53,279 nt of DNA from an uncultured Alphaproteobacteria bacterium (GTDB taxonomy: Bacteria > Pseudomonadota > Alphaproteobacteria > Rhodobacterales > Rhodobacteraceae), in assembly GCA_902596985.1 (NCBI GenBank), contig CACJWR010000010.1, forward strand, positions 1 through 53,279, read 5' to 3'. This document shows, piece after piece, positions 16,627 through 25,581 of the stretch. Each line of letters starts with the position of its first letter. Position 1 is the first letter of the stretch. The position numbers and the translations under genes are program-made. The notes under the pieces were generated by a model. That model was not told where the DNA came from and ran no database searches. It worked only from the letters and a program-made list of their open reading frames with translations.

Positions 16627-17661
16627 ATGGCTGAGCAAGATAGAGAAGATAAAACCAAGGTTTTTGACAAACTTACTGGAACGCAGAAATCAGCTATATT
16701 GATGATGCTTTTAGGTGAGGATGAGGCTTCAGAAATCCTTAAAAATTTAACACCGAAAGAAGTTCAACACCTCGGCAGCGCAATGTATTCAGTTGAAGGA
16801 TTAGACCAAGATACCGTTAACAAAGTTTTAGATGAGTTTCTTGCAATTATTAAGGAACAAACAAGCCTTGGATTAGGTGCAGGAAATTACATTCAAAATG
16901 TTTTGAATAAAGCTTTAGGACAAGATAGAGCACAATCTATTTTGGGACGTATTACACCATCAGAAAGTAATAATGCCATTGAAATATTGGAGTGGATGGA
17001 CTCTAGAGCAATTGCGGAATTGATACAAGATGAACACCCGCAGATCATTGCTCTCATAATTTCTTACCTTGAACCCGCTCAAGGTTCTGATGTTCTGGTT
17101 ATGCTTGACGAGAAAATACAACCAGAAATTGTCAAAAGAATAGCTACAATACAAACAGTCCAACCAGACGCATTGAGAGACTTAGAGCTAGTAATGCAGA
17201 AGAAGTTTGCAGCCAATACTTCTCTTAGGGCTTCCCAGGTCGGAGGCGTAAAGGCTGCTGCACAAATTATGAACTTCATGAAAGGTGAGGATGAACAAAA
17301 AATATTCAAAGAGGTTGCAAAATTTAGCAAAAACCTAATGACTGAAATTCAAGAAGCGATGTTTGTATTTGATAACCTTATTAAATCTGATGATAAGTCG
17401 CTACAGATGATATTGAGAAGCGTTGAAACTGAGGATTTAGTTTTAGCAATGAAGGGAGCAGATGAAGTATTGAGAGATAAGTTATTCAGCTGTATGTCTC
17501 AGAGAGCTGCAGCCAATATACAAGATGAAATGGAAGCTTTAGGCCCAGTTCGTTTGACCGAAGTTCAGGAAGCTCAAAAGCGAATAATTAATGCTGCTCG
17601 AAGAATGTCAGATGAGGGTACTATAGTCTTAGCTGGCCGAGGTGGAGATGACTACGTTTAA
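16627..17661 (+). CDS. fliG: Flagellar motor switch protein FliG
   Basis: 344 residues. The N-terminal FliF-binding domain (TGTQKSAILMMLLGEDEASEIL), the middle EHPQ motif (DEHPQIIALIISYL) and the C-terminal torque domain with conserved charged residues (LVLAMKGADEVLRDKLF) are all present. FliG sits on the MS ring and takes torque from the stator. The neighbouring fliF, and fliM and fliN downstream, complete the C ring. Confidence 0.97.
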   Translation: MAEQDREDKTKVFDKLTGTQKSAILMMLLGEDEASEILKNLTPKEVQHLGSAMYSVEGLDQDTVNKVLDEFLAIIKEQTSLGLGAGNYIQNVLNKALGQDRAQSILGRITPSESNNAIEILEWMDSRAIAELIQDEHPQIIALIISYLEPAQGSDVLVMLDEKIQPEIVKRIATIQTVQPDALRDLELVMQKKFAANTSLRASQVGGVKAAAQIMNFMKGEDEQKIFKEVAKFSKNLMTEIQEAMFVFDNLIKSDDKSLQMILRSVETEDLVLAMKGADEVLRDKLFSCMSQRAAANIQDEMEALGPVRLTEVQEAQKRIINAARRMSDEGTIVLAGRGGDDYV

Positions 17662-17680
17662 ACGATTTTAGATATTACAA

Positions 17681-18820
17681 ATGCAACCGTTAGAAGAAAA
17701 AGATAGTTCGCCATTAGAGGACACAGAAATAACAAGATTGATAAAGGTTTCAAGGGAACTTGGCTATAAAAAACAAGATAAAATTCCCGAAAGAAACTTA
17801 GATCATTTTAAACCAACATCCATTACTGAGATTGCTTCATCTTCAGATCAGAGAGTGAAAAAACCTATTGGTGACTCAGAAAGTGCAGGCTTAGCTGAGA
17901 AAAAAATTGAGGGAAAAACTAGTGCCGATGATAACTTGCCGGGTGATAAGGATAATTCAGACCCTATTAATACTGATCCCAACCCACCGAATGCAATTGA
18001 GCAAAAAGAGATAAGTGATCCCTCTGACCACTCACCAACAACTAGATCAGAAAGCCCAGAAGCCCCCTCCGTGTCCGACATAGCTCCCTCCGCAGCTAAG
18101 ATAGTAGACCAAGAGGATACATCAAGTGACAGTGGTACTGAGACGGGCTCGACTGAAGGCCCAGCCGCTAAAAAAGATACTGTTAAAGAAGCACCAATTG
18201 TTCCTACAGGACAAAATGAAACATATAGTATGGAAGAAGCAAAAAAAGAGGGTATAGAAATTGGAAAAAAAATTGCATTTACAGAACTCGAAAATAAACA
18301 GAAAGAGGCACTGGAAGCTTTCCAAGTAATCATAGACAATATTAAGAATAAAGAGACAGTCGATAAAACTGATCTTACTAAATCAATTTTAAGAGTAATA
18401 ACGAGACTTGCAAGTGAACGAGCGGGAACCATGATTGATGAGTGCTCCGATACTTTTAAAAACAAAATAATTTCATTTGCCGATAAGATTGAACAGGCAT
18501 CAAAAAACTTGATACTGAATTTAAATCCGATAGATGCAAACTTACTTTCAAAATCGCTCGCAGAATCTTTGAGTGATAAGAAAGTCGAAATAAAAGAGAA
18601 TTCTGAGCTATTCCGGGGAGATTTTATTTTTCAAATGGGAGCAGTGGAAATAGGAGACCTAATTTCAGAGCAAATATTGATTTTAGATGAAGAGGAAGAA
18701 GCCACTGGAGAAAGTAATAAGTCTGGGATAGAAAGCGAGGAACTTGGATCGGCGGATAAAGAAGTACCCCAGAAAACAGAAAAAGAAAGCATGCCAGAGA
18801 TTGATAATGATAAAAAATAG
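17681..18820 (+). CDS. fliH: Flagellar export ATPase regulator FliH
   Basis: 379 residues; identified by position between fliG and fliI and by the C-terminal FliH-like part (about 190-340: helix rich in Glu/Lys, then LILNLNPIDANLL and a beta segment FIFQMGAVEIGDLI). It is much longer than typical FliH because of a disordered, acidic, proline/serine-rich insert at residues 60-175 and an acidic tail beyond 335. FliH holds FliI and docks it on the C ring through FliN. It overlaps the start of fliI by 14 bases. The C-terminal domain is divergent, so the call rests partly on context. Confidence 0.82.
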   Translation: MQPLEEKDSSPLEDTEITRLIKVSRELGYKKQDKIPERNLDHFKPTSITEIASSSDQRVKKPIGDSESAGLAEKKIEGKTSADDNLPGDKDNSDPINTDPNPPNAIEQKEISDPSDHSPTTRSESPEAPSVSDIAPSAAKIVDQEDTSSDSGTETGSTEGPAAKKDTVKEAPIVPTGQNETYSMEEAKKEGIEIGKKIAFTELENKQKEALEAFQVIIDNIKNKETVDKTDLTKSILRVITRLASERAGTMIDECSDTFKNKIISFADKIEQASKNLILNLNPIDANLLSKSLAESLSDKKVEIKENSELFRGDFIFQMGAVEIGDLISEQILILDEEEEATGESNKSGIESEELGSADKEVPQKTEKESMPEIDNDKK

Positions 18821-20135
18821 TTCGCTTTCGTTAACAAAAGCTATAGATAGCATAAACTTATCAGGCAAATTAACTACTTCTGGACGTGTCCATAAATATG
18901 ATGGTCATTTCTTGGAGTGCGATGGATTTCCAGCAAATCTAGGCTCTATCTGCTCGGTAGCCACATCGGACGGAACTGAAACATTAGCTGAAATAATAGG
19001 TTTTAAAAAAGGTAATAATATTCTATCCATGTTTGAAAGTGATACTAAAATCCAATCGGGGGCAAAAGTTTGTGTAATTGATGAAGGCCACGATATTAAA
19101 GTTGGCGGATCATTATTGGGTAGAGTTATCGACGCGATGGGAAACCCCTACGATGGGAAACCAATGGGTTCATTAAGAGAAACATGGCCATTAAATGGAA
19201 AATTTTTGAACCCCTTATCCAGAAACGCCGTTAACAAACCACTTGACGTAGGAGTAAGAGCTATAAATAGCTTGTTGACCGTAGGCAAAGGACAAAGAGT
19301 AGGTATTATTGCTGGATCCGGAGTTGGAAAGTCTGTTTTACTGGGAATGATGTGCAGATATACAGAGGCAGAAATAGTGGTTGTTGGACTTATTGGAGAG
19401 CGCGGTCGGGAAGTAGGCAGTTTTGTAAAAAATATACTTTCTGGAGATGCAAAAAATAAAACAATAGTAGTTGCGGTACCTGCTGATAGATCCCCATTGC
19501 TTCGAATTAGAGGCGCTAATAGAGCCACAGCTATAGCAGAATATTTTAGATCCATAGGAAAGAATGTACTACTTATAATGGACTCTCTTACTAGGGTTGC
19601 GCATGCAAGACGAGAAATTGGCCTAGCACTAGGCGAGCAACCAACAGCAAAAGGATATCCACCCTCCGTAGTATCACTAATACCAAAGCTTGTAGAGAGA
19701 TCAGGTCCGGGTGTTGATAAGCAAGGATCAATAACGGCATTTTATACAGTTTTAGCCGATGGTGATGATGAGAATGATCCGGTAGTTGATACTGCCAGGG
19801 CAATTCTTGATGGACATATTGTATTGTCAAGACAGCAAGCGCAGTTAGGCATTTACCCTGCTATTGATGTATCGAGCTCAGTGAGTCGGGTAATGAATGA
19901 AATAATTGACGAAACGCACAGTGAATACGCACGTGTATTCAGGAAGCTAATTACTCTTTATTTGGACAATAGAGACCTTATTTTAATGGGCGGATATACG
20001 CAAGGAAAGGACCCAGATCTTGATCTAGCTGTTTCTCTTTGGCCAAATCTAACAGCTCATATTCGCCAACTAGAGGGGACAGCATCTAACTTTCAAGATA
20101 GTAAAGCTAGTCTGCTCCAACTATTAAAGGGTTAG
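18807..20135 (+). CDS. fliI: Flagellar export-specific ATPase FliI
   Basis: 442 residues from ATG 18807. The Walker A motif GSGVGKSVLLG, GLIGERGREVGSFV, Walker B-type NVLLIMDSLTRVAHARREI, and QQAQLGIYPAIDVSSSVSRVM are all canonical for FliI. The enzyme is the hexameric ATPase of flagellar export. The open frame extends upstream to 18744, but that part would encode fliH-overlapping basic residues that do not belong to the family. ATG 18807, overlapping the fliH stop by 14 bases, gives the normal length and first strand. Confidence 0.96.
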   Translation: MIKNSSLSLTKAIDSINLSGKLTTSGRVHKYDGHFLECDGFPANLGSICSVATSDGTETLAEIIGFKKGNNILSMFESDTKIQSGAKVCVIDEGHDIKVGGSLLGRVIDAMGNPYDGKPMGSLRETWPLNGKFLNPLSRNAVNKPLDVGVRAINSLLTVGKGQRVGIIAGSGVGKSVLLGMMCRYTEAEIVVVGLIGERGREVGSFVKNILSGDAKNKTIVVAVPADRSPLLRIRGANRATAIAEYFRSIGKNVLLIMDSLTRVAHARREIGLALGEQPTAKGYPPSVVSLIPKLVERSGPGVDKQGSITAFYTVLADGDDENDPVVDTARAILDGHIVLSRQQAQLGIYPAIDVSSSVSRVMNEIIDETHSEYARVFRKLITLYLDNRDLILMGGYTQGKDPDLDLAVSLWPNLTAHIRQLEGTASNFQDSKASLLQLLKG

Positions 20136-20140
20136 ACTTT

Positions 20141-20554
20141 ATGCCGTTGAAAAAAAATATCTTCGATCGCCTCTCACTCAAAAAGAAAATCAATCTAAAT
20201 CGGCAAAATAAAATATCTGAGCAACTGTCAAATGAGTCTGAAAAAAATGCAAATCTTATTGAACAAATAAAAGCGTTGCAGAGCCAAAGAGTTGTGGACA
20301 ACTCCACCCTTAGATCTGGATATTTGCTTAAATCTCAAAATTGGTACTCACAAAAATTGATTGAAGAACTTAATCAAACAGAGACAAAACAGAAATTTAT
20401 TAAGAAAGAGCTTACGGAACTTCAAAAAAAAATTGCTATTGAACATCAAAATATAAAACGAGCTAAGACAAAAGCTGCTGAAAAAAGGAAAAAAGAAGCC
20501 TCTTTGCTTGAGACCAAAAAAGATCTCATGACCCCCAAGATAAATAAACTTTAA
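20141..20554 (+). CDS. fliJ: FliJ-like export coiled-coil protein
   Basis: 137 residues, almost wholly charged alpha-helix with coiled-coil character (EQLSNESEKNANLIEQIKAL, LIEELNQTETKQKFIKKELT). It starts 5 bases after fliI, the standard place and size for FliJ, which inserts into the FliI ring like the stalk of an F-type ATPase. FliJ is poorly conserved, so the call rests on position and fold. A sigma-54 promoter follows directly, so this is the last gene of its own unit, although read-through is likely. Confidence 0.78.
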   Translation: MPLKKNIFDRLSLKKKINLNRQNKISEQLSNESEKNANLIEQIKALQSQRVVDNSTLRSGYLLKSQNWYSQKLIEELNQTETKQKFIKKELTELQKKIAIEHQNIKRAKTKAAEKRKKEASLLETKKDLMTPKINKL

Positions 20555-20568
20555 GCACTTACTGACTA

Positions 20569-20585
20569 TTGGCACCTATTTTGCA
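20569..20585 (+). promoter_or_regulatory. Sigma-54 promoter of fliKLMN
   Basis: TTGGCACCTATTTTGCA is an almost perfect sigma-54 site (TTGGCAC and TTGCA both exact), with GG at 20571-20572 and GC at 20583-20584. Predicted transcription start is near 20596, so the leader would be only about 15 bases and would begin at or within the ribosome site GGAGGA (20595-20600) before ATG 20611. Confidence 0.88.
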
Positions 20586-20610
20586 AAGTTTTCTGGAGGA
20601 ATAGGCTTAT

Positions 20611-22026
20611 ATGACAGAAATAGTAAAAAATAATAGTAGTATTAAATTAGACATTCTAGATATGGGTAATGTTGGTTCAGATCAATCAGAAAGTGAGGGT
20701 GTTTTTAATTCTTTATTTGGAGGCATAGATGCAAAGGATAATGCTGAAGTGTTATCCACCAATATAAATATTAACGAAATTGACCACGCTGACAGGAATA
20801 TGACAGAAATTGTCAACATTCTTAAAACGGCCGATATAAACTTATCGGAGAATATTTTAGAGGACATTCAAAATAAATTAAAAGAGTTATTTGCGGAAAT
20901 AAATATTGGCAACCTCGGGCTTGGTAATAGTGACTTGGAACATTCAAATAACTCAGACAATAAAAATTTCGTTCACATAATGAAATTTCTACAGGAACTA
21001 GAAAATTTAATTAATTCAAAGCAGAGTGGTAAAGATATACACCAAAAGCTTGAAACAATCTTGGATCAAGTAAGAACAAAGCTCAATGAACAAGTCAAAA
21101 AAACTATTGAGCCGAAGAATAATGCACAAGATGCAACCAAAAATGACACCAAACTGGTGCTGAAAGAGCAAAAAAACAATACAGTGAGCAATAAACAAAT
21201 TTTACATAAAGAAACCAACTTGGGTATGGTTGGGACAAATTCAAATGGGACAGTTGGGCCTGAATTAAAAAAGTCTGACTTAGCTTTTGCTAAGACCTCT
21301 ATCGAGTTCAAGACTAGAAAAAAACTTTCATCCAAAGCAGATTCTCTAAATACTTCTCAAGGTTTAGAAAAAAAACCAGACCTATCCAAAAACACAGGAA
21401 ATAAGGTTTCTGAATTTAAGACCGATGCTTTAACTCAGTCCTCAACAATTACAAATAGTTCAAAAGATTTAAATCCAGAAAGTAATTTACTGAGACAACC
21501 TTTAGCCTTTACAAACAAAATAGATACAGTTTCAAATGTAGTGTCAACTAATACTCAGAACCCTTCCCTTTTAAACCAAGAGAGTAATGATAAATTACTC
21601 CAAAACTTAAATATGTTGTCAAAAATCTGGGGAAATAAACTTATAGAAAAAATAGAAAAATCGATCATAGATGGCGTCGAGGAGATAGAAATATCATTGA
21701 CCCCCAAAAGCCTGGGTAGACTGAATGTTACGATTAACATGCAAGATGCGATAGCTAAGATTAGTATTACTACTGAAAGCGCTAACGCCGCTACTATCCT
21801 AGCAGATGCAGAAACTAAATTATCACAAATGATGGAAGTTTCTGGACTCAAGCTAGCATCACTTCAAACGCAAGCAAATCAATTTGGAGGAAATCAAAAA
21901 GGAAAAGAGCGCGCCCATAAGCTTGCTTCAATAGTAAAAAAGACTAATATCGAAGACAGCTCAAGGCCAATAGAAGATATAAACAAGTTAAATAGTAAAA
22001 ATGAGGGTCTCAACCTTATAGCTTAA
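20611..22026 (+). CDS. fliK: Flagellar hook-length control protein FliK
   Basis: 471 residues. The long N-terminal part (1-330) is rich in Asn, Lys, Ser and Thr and has low complexity, as in other FliK rulers. The C-terminal substrate-switch domain is clear: VEEIEISLTPKSLGRLNVTI, then AKISITTESANAATILAD and LSQMMEVSGLKLASLQ. FliK measures the hook and switches FlhB from rod/hook to filament export. It has its own sigma-54 promoter, as reported for fliK in Rhodobacter sphaeroides Fla1. Confidence 0.92.
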   Translation: MTEIVKNNSSIKLDILDMGNVGSDQSESEGVFNSLFGGIDAKDNAEVLSTNININEIDHADRNMTEIVNILKTADINLSENILEDIQNKLKELFAEINIGNLGLGNSDLEHSNNSDNKNFVHIMKFLQELENLINSKQSGKDIHQKLETILDQVRTKLNEQVKKTIEPKNNAQDATKNDTKLVLKEQKNNTVSNKQILHKETNLGMVGTNSNGTVGPELKKSDLAFAKTSIEFKTRKKLSSKADSLNTSQGLEKKPDLSKNTGNKVSEFKTDALTQSSTITNSSKDLNPESNLLRQPLAFTNKIDTVSNVVSTNTQNPSLLNQESNDKLLQNLNMLSKIWGNKLIEKIEKSIIDGVEEIEISLTPKSLGRLNVTINMQDAIAKISITTESANAATILADAETKLSQMMEVSGLKLASLQTQANQFGGNQKGKERAHKLASIVKKTNIEDSSRPIEDINKLNSKNEGLNLIA

Positions 22027-22043
22027 GAAAAAGGACAGGCAAA

Positions 22044-22619
22044 ATGGCAGAAGAAGAGAAAGAAGAAGAACCTAAAAAGGGTGGCCTAATGAAAATCATA
22101 ATGATGGCTTTAGGAGCTATTGCTTTGATAGGCGTAGGCGTAGGAACTGGATATTTTTTATTCGGTGGTAAGCCTGCTGATCCCTCAGCAGAAATAGAAG
22201 AAATAATTGAAAGAAAAATGAAAGAGGCCGAAGAGGCAAAAGCCGCAGAAGAAGCGGCAAATTCTGGGCCACAAAAAAAGGAAGCTCCAGAGGTGGAGAA
22301 GTTTATAACCACTTACTACGAGTTCCCAGGTAACTTTACAACAAACTTGAGAGGCTCAAGAAAATTTTTGCAAGCTGGAATTGGAGTGTCGACACAATAT
22401 GATGAAAACGTAATAAATAATGTGGAAGATCATCAATTATCGTTAAGGTCAAGCATTTTGGCCGTTATGAGCGAATTTTCTGAGCAGGATATTGAAGGTA
22501 AATCAGGAAGAGATGCACTTGCAAAAGCCATTGCAGCAGAACTAAACACAAAATTAGAGGCATTAGAAGGATTTGGGGGGATTGAGAATGTTCATTTCAC
22601 TTCCTTTATGCTTCAATAG
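22044..22619 (+). CDS. fliL: Flagellar basal-body associated protein FliL
   Basis: 191 residues. An N-terminal charged stretch (EEEKEEEPKKGG) leads into one membrane helix at about 14-38, then an acidic/alanine-rich linker and the periplasmic FliL domain (TTYYEFPGNFTTNL, FLQAGIGVSTQYDE, LRSSILAVMSEFSEQDI). FliL forms a ring around the stator and supports torque. It lies before fliM as usual. Confidence 0.94.
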   Translation: MAEEEKEEEPKKGGLMKIIMMALGAIALIGVGVGTGYFLFGGKPADPSAEIEEIIERKMKEAEEAKAAEEAANSGPQKKEAPEVEKFITTYYEFPGNFTTNLRGSRKFLQAGIGVSTQYDENVINNVEDHQLSLRSSILAVMSEFSEQDIEGKSGRDALAKAIAAELNTKLEALEGFGGIENVHFTSFMLQ

Positions 22620-22638
22620 GAAGAGATCGAGGGCTTAA

Positions 22639-23616
22639 GTGGTATCATCAAGAAAATTATCTAGTGAAGAAGTTGACGCATTAATTGAGGGTTTACAATC
22701 CGATGAAATTGGAAGCTCATCATCCTCGGATGTATCAGAAGCTGCTAACGTCAGACCCTATAAGTTTGGGTCAGATGAGCTATCACTACTAGGAGACTAT
22801 TATGCTCTTAGGCTCGTTAACGAAAGATTTGCTCGACAAGCTCGAAGCGTTTTTCTTCCAATGCTTAGAATACTTCCCCGAATATCCTCTTTTCCCCCCG
22901 AAGTAAAAACATTTGATGAGTACTCATCTGGAATCGAAAGTTTTATGAGTTTAACGTCAAACAGATTAGAAGAACTTAGAGGAAATATGTTGCTGGTTAT
23001 GGATCCAAACTTTATATCAATTCTTACTAATTCGTATTACGGTGGGCAAATCGAAGCGATAAAAGAAAAAAGGTCTGAATTTACCAGTACCGAAGAGCGC
23101 TTAATAGAAATCGTATCAGAAGGTCTTAATAGGATGCTTGAAAGAGCATGGCATGATCTCATGCCAATCACTCTTACTGAACAGAGTAGAGAGGTAAACC
23201 CACAATTTGCATCATTTGTAGATAATGCAGAGATGGTAATTATATGTTCATTCGTAGTTCAATTGCCTGGCGTTGACGCAGCAACTTTTGATATAATCTA
23301 TCCTCTACAAACACTCAAACCTATTGCCTCACAACTTAGATCAAGAGTTCAAAGTGAAGTAATCGATGATGATTTTACATGGAAAGAAAAACTAGAACGA
23401 ATGGTAATGGAGATCCCTTTAAATGTCAGTTGCCGTTTAAGTGAGCCAACTGTACCAATGAATAAATTACTCCAGACTAAAAGAGGCGATACCTTTCCTA
23501 TATATGTGGGTGAAGGCATTGAAGTATTAATTGAAGATCAATTAGTATTTCTCAGTGAACTAGGAGAACTCTCTGGGCAAGCTGCAGTAAACATAAAGAA
23601 GAGACTAAGTAAATAA
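22639..23616 (+). CDS. fliM: Flagellar motor switch protein FliM
   Basis: 325 residues from GTG 22639. The N-terminal region has the conserved LSSEEVDALIEGL, and the CheC-like middle includes LRLVNERFARQARSVF and STEERLIEIVSEGLNRML. The C-terminal SpoA-like domain starts near 250 with MVMEIPLNVSCRLSEPTVPM. FliM binds phosphorylated CheY and joins FliG to FliN. The extreme N-terminal CheY-binding motif of enterobacteria (LSQAEIDALL) is present in the variant form LSSEEVDALI. Confidence 0.95.
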   Translation: MVSSRKLSSEEVDALIEGLQSDEIGSSSSSDVSEAANVRPYKFGSDELSLLGDYYALRLVNERFARQARSVFLPMLRILPRISSFPPEVKTFDEYSSGIESFMSLTSNRLEELRGNMLLVMDPNFISILTNSYYGGQIEAIKEKRSEFTSTEERLIEIVSEGLNRMLERAWHDLMPITLTEQSREVNPQFASFVDNAEMVIICSFVVQLPGVDAATFDIIYPLQTLKPIASQLRSRVQSEVIDDDFTWKEKLERMVMEIPLNVSCRLSEPTVPMNKLLQTKRGDTFPIYVGEGIEVLIEDQLVFLSELGELSGQAAVNIKKRLSK

Positions 23617-23632
23617 CATATGGGGTTATGCG

Positions 23633-23974
23633 ATGGGCGAAGAAGAGAATATAGAAGAACAAACTGAAGAGCAATCAGCTAATACAGAAAATAAAGATCA
23701 AAATTCTGCTTCTGCAGACAATCTTCGGGTTTTAGAAAATATCGATGTTAGACTCACAGTTGAAGTAGGAAGCGCTGAGCTAAAAATCAAAGAGTTACTA
23801 AGACTAAATGAAGGATCAGTTATAGAACTAGATAGACTTGCAGGAGACCCTTTAGATATTTTAATTAACGGAACAATGATAGCCAAGGGCGAAGTAGTGA
23901 TGGTTGGGGAAAGATTTGGGATAAGGTTTGTTGAGATAGTAGATCCCCAGAAAAGAATTGAAAGCGTCAAATAA
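23633..23974 (+). CDS. fliN: Flagellar motor switch protein FliN
   Basis: 113 residues. An acidic, Glu/Gln/Asn-rich N-terminal 35 residues precede the SpoA domain: ENIDVRLTVEVGSAELKIKELLRLNEGSVIELD, PLDILINGTMIAKGEVVMVGERFGIRFVEIV. FliN completes the lower C ring and is a docking point for FliH. A hairpin with a T-run follows the stop, and a new sigma-54 promoter starts fliO. Confidence 0.95.
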   Translation: MGEEENIEEQTEEQSANTENKDQNSASADNLRVLENIDVRLTVEVGSAELKIKELLRLNEGSVIELDRLAGDPLDILINGTMIAKGEVVMVGERFGIRFVEIVDPQKRIESVK

Positions 23975-23977
23975 TTA

Positions 23978-24020
23978 AGTCAACTTTTTGACTATTGAGA
24001 GTAAAAAACTCTATTTTTCT
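23978..24020 (+). terminator. Probable terminator after fliN
   Basis: Two small hairpins follow the fliN stop: AGTCAA/TTGACT (23978-23993) and AGAGT/ACTCT around a 5-A loop (23998-24012). The second is directly followed by ATTTTTCTT. The stems are short and AT-rich, so termination would be partial. Confidence 0.45.
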
Positions 24021-24053
24021 TATGAAAACATACTGCTTAAGAAAATAAATTCT

Positions 24054-24070
24054 TTGGCATGATACTTGCC
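24054..24070 (+). promoter_or_regulatory. Sigma-54 promoter of fliOPQR-flhB and following genes
   Basis: TTGGCATGATACTTGCC has GG 24056-24057 and GC 24068-24069. Predicted transcription start is near 24081, just before the ribosome site AAGGAGGT (24083-24090) of ATG 24095, so the leader is about 14 bases. The fliO promoter of Rhodobacter sphaeroides is a studied RpoN/FleQ/FleT target, which supports this reading. Confidence 0.82.
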
Positions 24071-24094
24071 TTTCTATGTAGAAAGGAGGTACAT

Positions 24095-24517
24095 ATGCAG
24101 GTTCAAGATATAAGCTTAACTCAGATAGTTGTTGTATTACTGTTCTTAGGTGCTCTTATTCTGTTACAACAGTTACTGAAAAATAATAAGTTCAGTTTCC
24201 AAGATCGTTTAAATAAAAAGAAGAGGGTGAGTTTAATTGAAGAGTTTGCGCTGAGTAACTCTGAGCGAATAAGATTAATCAGGGTTGATAACACAGAGTA
24301 CCTTTATTTCTATTCGAAAGGATCCTCACCCACAATTATTCCCCATGAAGGAAAGAATACAAATAGCGTGAAACGAAATATAGAGCTTAAAAAATTTGCA
24401 AGAGATAAAAATGAAGACACAGGCAATGAGAAAGAGCAAAAGGGCACACCCAATGTATTGTCAGCTGCAATATCTAATGCGCGAAAGATGAACCCAAAAT
24501 TAGGTTTAAAGAGATGA
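24095..24517 (+). CDS. fliO: Flagellar export apparatus protein FliO
   Basis: 140 residues from ATG 24095 with a strong AAGGAGGT at 24083. A single membrane helix at about 9-27 (TQIVVVLLFLGALILLQQL) is followed by a basic cytoplasmic FliO-like domain (RVSLIEEFALSNSERIRLIRV). FliO helps assemble the FliP ring. A longer frame opens at 24059, but that start lies inside the sigma-54 promoter and would be upstream of the transcription start. It overlaps fliP by 4 bases (ATGA). Confidence 0.85.
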   Translation: MQVQDISLTQIVVVLLFLGALILLQQLLKNNKFSFQDRLNKKKRVSLIEEFALSNSERIRLIRVDNTEYLYFYSKGSSPTIIPHEGKNTNSVKRNIELKKFARDKNEDTGNEKEQKGTPNVLSAAISNARKMNPKLGLKR

Positions 24518-25290
24518 AGTTCAAAGCAGTAATAATATTAATACCAGCCCTATTTATATCTATTTTCGGTAGCGCAACCTTAGCACAAAATGGCCTATCA
24601 AGTTTTGCCGATGGTCTTCCCGCTTTGAAAATTGAAAGTAATGGTGAGGCTGAAACAACCTACTCATTATCCCTCCAGATCCTTGCATTAATGACCGGAC
24701 TGACCCTGCTTCCTTCAATAGTGCTTGGGGCGACTTCCTTTACAAGAATAATAATCGTTCTCTCGATTCTAAGACAAGCAATGGGAACTCAACAAACACC
24801 ACCAAACCAGGTTTTGATAGCGATAGCTCTTTTTTTAACATTTTTTATAATGACGCCAACCCTCACAGAAATAAATAAAACTGCCCTTGACCCATATCTC
24901 GAAGGAGAATTACCTGCTAAGTCTGCGCTGTCAACTGGTTCAAATACTTTAAAAGAATTTTTGGTTAAAAATACTCGGGAAAATGACTTATCGATGTTTA
25001 CGGATTTAATAGGAGATCAAGGATATGAGGATCACAGAGACATACCGTTGACCGTTATACTTCCAGCTTTCATCACATCTGAATTGAAAACTGCTTTTCA
25101 GATAGGGTTTCTACTTTTCCTTCCCTTTTTAGTTATAGATATGGTAATCGCCTCGATATTGATGTCTTTGGGAATGATGATGCTTAGCCCAATGCTAGTA
25201 GCTCTTCCCTTTAAGCTTCTTCTATTTGTCTTAGTTGATGGTTGGGCAATGACAGTGGGATCGCTGGTAGCAACATATGTTTCAAACTAA
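24514..25290 (+). CDS. fliP: Flagellar export gate protein FliP
   Basis: 258 residues. A cleavable signal peptide precedes ATLAQNG. FliP signatures follow: ILALMTGLTLLPSIVLGATSFTRIIIVLSILRQAMGTQQTPPNQVL and the C-terminal DMVIASILMSLGMMML segment in pieces of the family's exact spacing. FliP forms the pentameric core of the export gate with FliQ and FliR. Confidence 0.97.
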   Translation: MKFKAVIILIPALFISIFGSATLAQNGLSSFADGLPALKIESNGEAETTYSLSLQILALMTGLTLLPSIVLGATSFTRIIIVLSILRQAMGTQQTPPNQVLIAIALFLTFFIMTPTLTEINKTALDPYLEGELPAKSALSTGSNTLKEFLVKNTRENDLSMFTDLIGDQGYEDHRDIPLTVILPAFITSELKTAFQIGFLLFLPFLVIDMVIASILMSLGMMMLSPMLVALPFKLLLFVLVDGWAMTVGSLVATYVSN

Positions 25291-25305
25291 AAGAGGAGAT
25301 CCAAG

Positions 25306-25578
25306 ATGGAATTCGATACTAACGTAAATTATCTAGAAGATGCTTTTTGGCAAATTATAATTTCCGCTGGTCCAGTGCTGATAGTAGCGCTTGGCATAGG
25401 CCTTTTGATTGGTATAATTCAGGCAGCTACTTCTATTAACGAAATGACCTTAAGTTTTGTGCCAAAGTTAGTGCTGGTTCTTCTGACATTGGCTTTGATC
25501 GCTAACTTTATGTTAACCGGACTGACAGATTATTTTGCTTTTATTTTTGATCAAATAGCCTCGATCGGTCAAGCATAG
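25306..25578 (+). CDS. fliQ: Flagellar export gate protein FliQ
   Basis: 90 residues with two membrane helices, the normal size. GLLIGIIQAATSINEMTLSF and VPKLVLVLLTL are diagnostic of FliQ. GAGGAG precedes ATG 25306. It lies between fliP and fliR with short gaps. Confidence 0.96.
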   Translation: MEFDTNVNYLEDAFWQIIISAGPVLIVALGIGLLIGIIQAATSINEMTLSFVPKLVLVLLTLALIANFMLTGLTDYFAFIFDQIASIGQA

Positions 25579-25581
25579 TAT

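Noticed and set aside
17848-18465. 205-codon open frame on the minus strand inside fliH
   Set aside because: It is antisense to a clear flagellar gene; its Ser/Phe/Leu-rich product mirrors the Glu/Lys-rich fliH strand and it has no ribosome site.
18744-18806. Upstream extension of the fliI frame
   Set aside because: The added residues are a shadow of the end of fliH and do not fit the FliI family; ATG 18807 gives the normal length.
24059-24094. Longer start of fliO at 24059
   Set aside because: It would begin inside the sigma-54 promoter, upstream of the predicted transcription start; the strong ribosome site serves ATG 24095.
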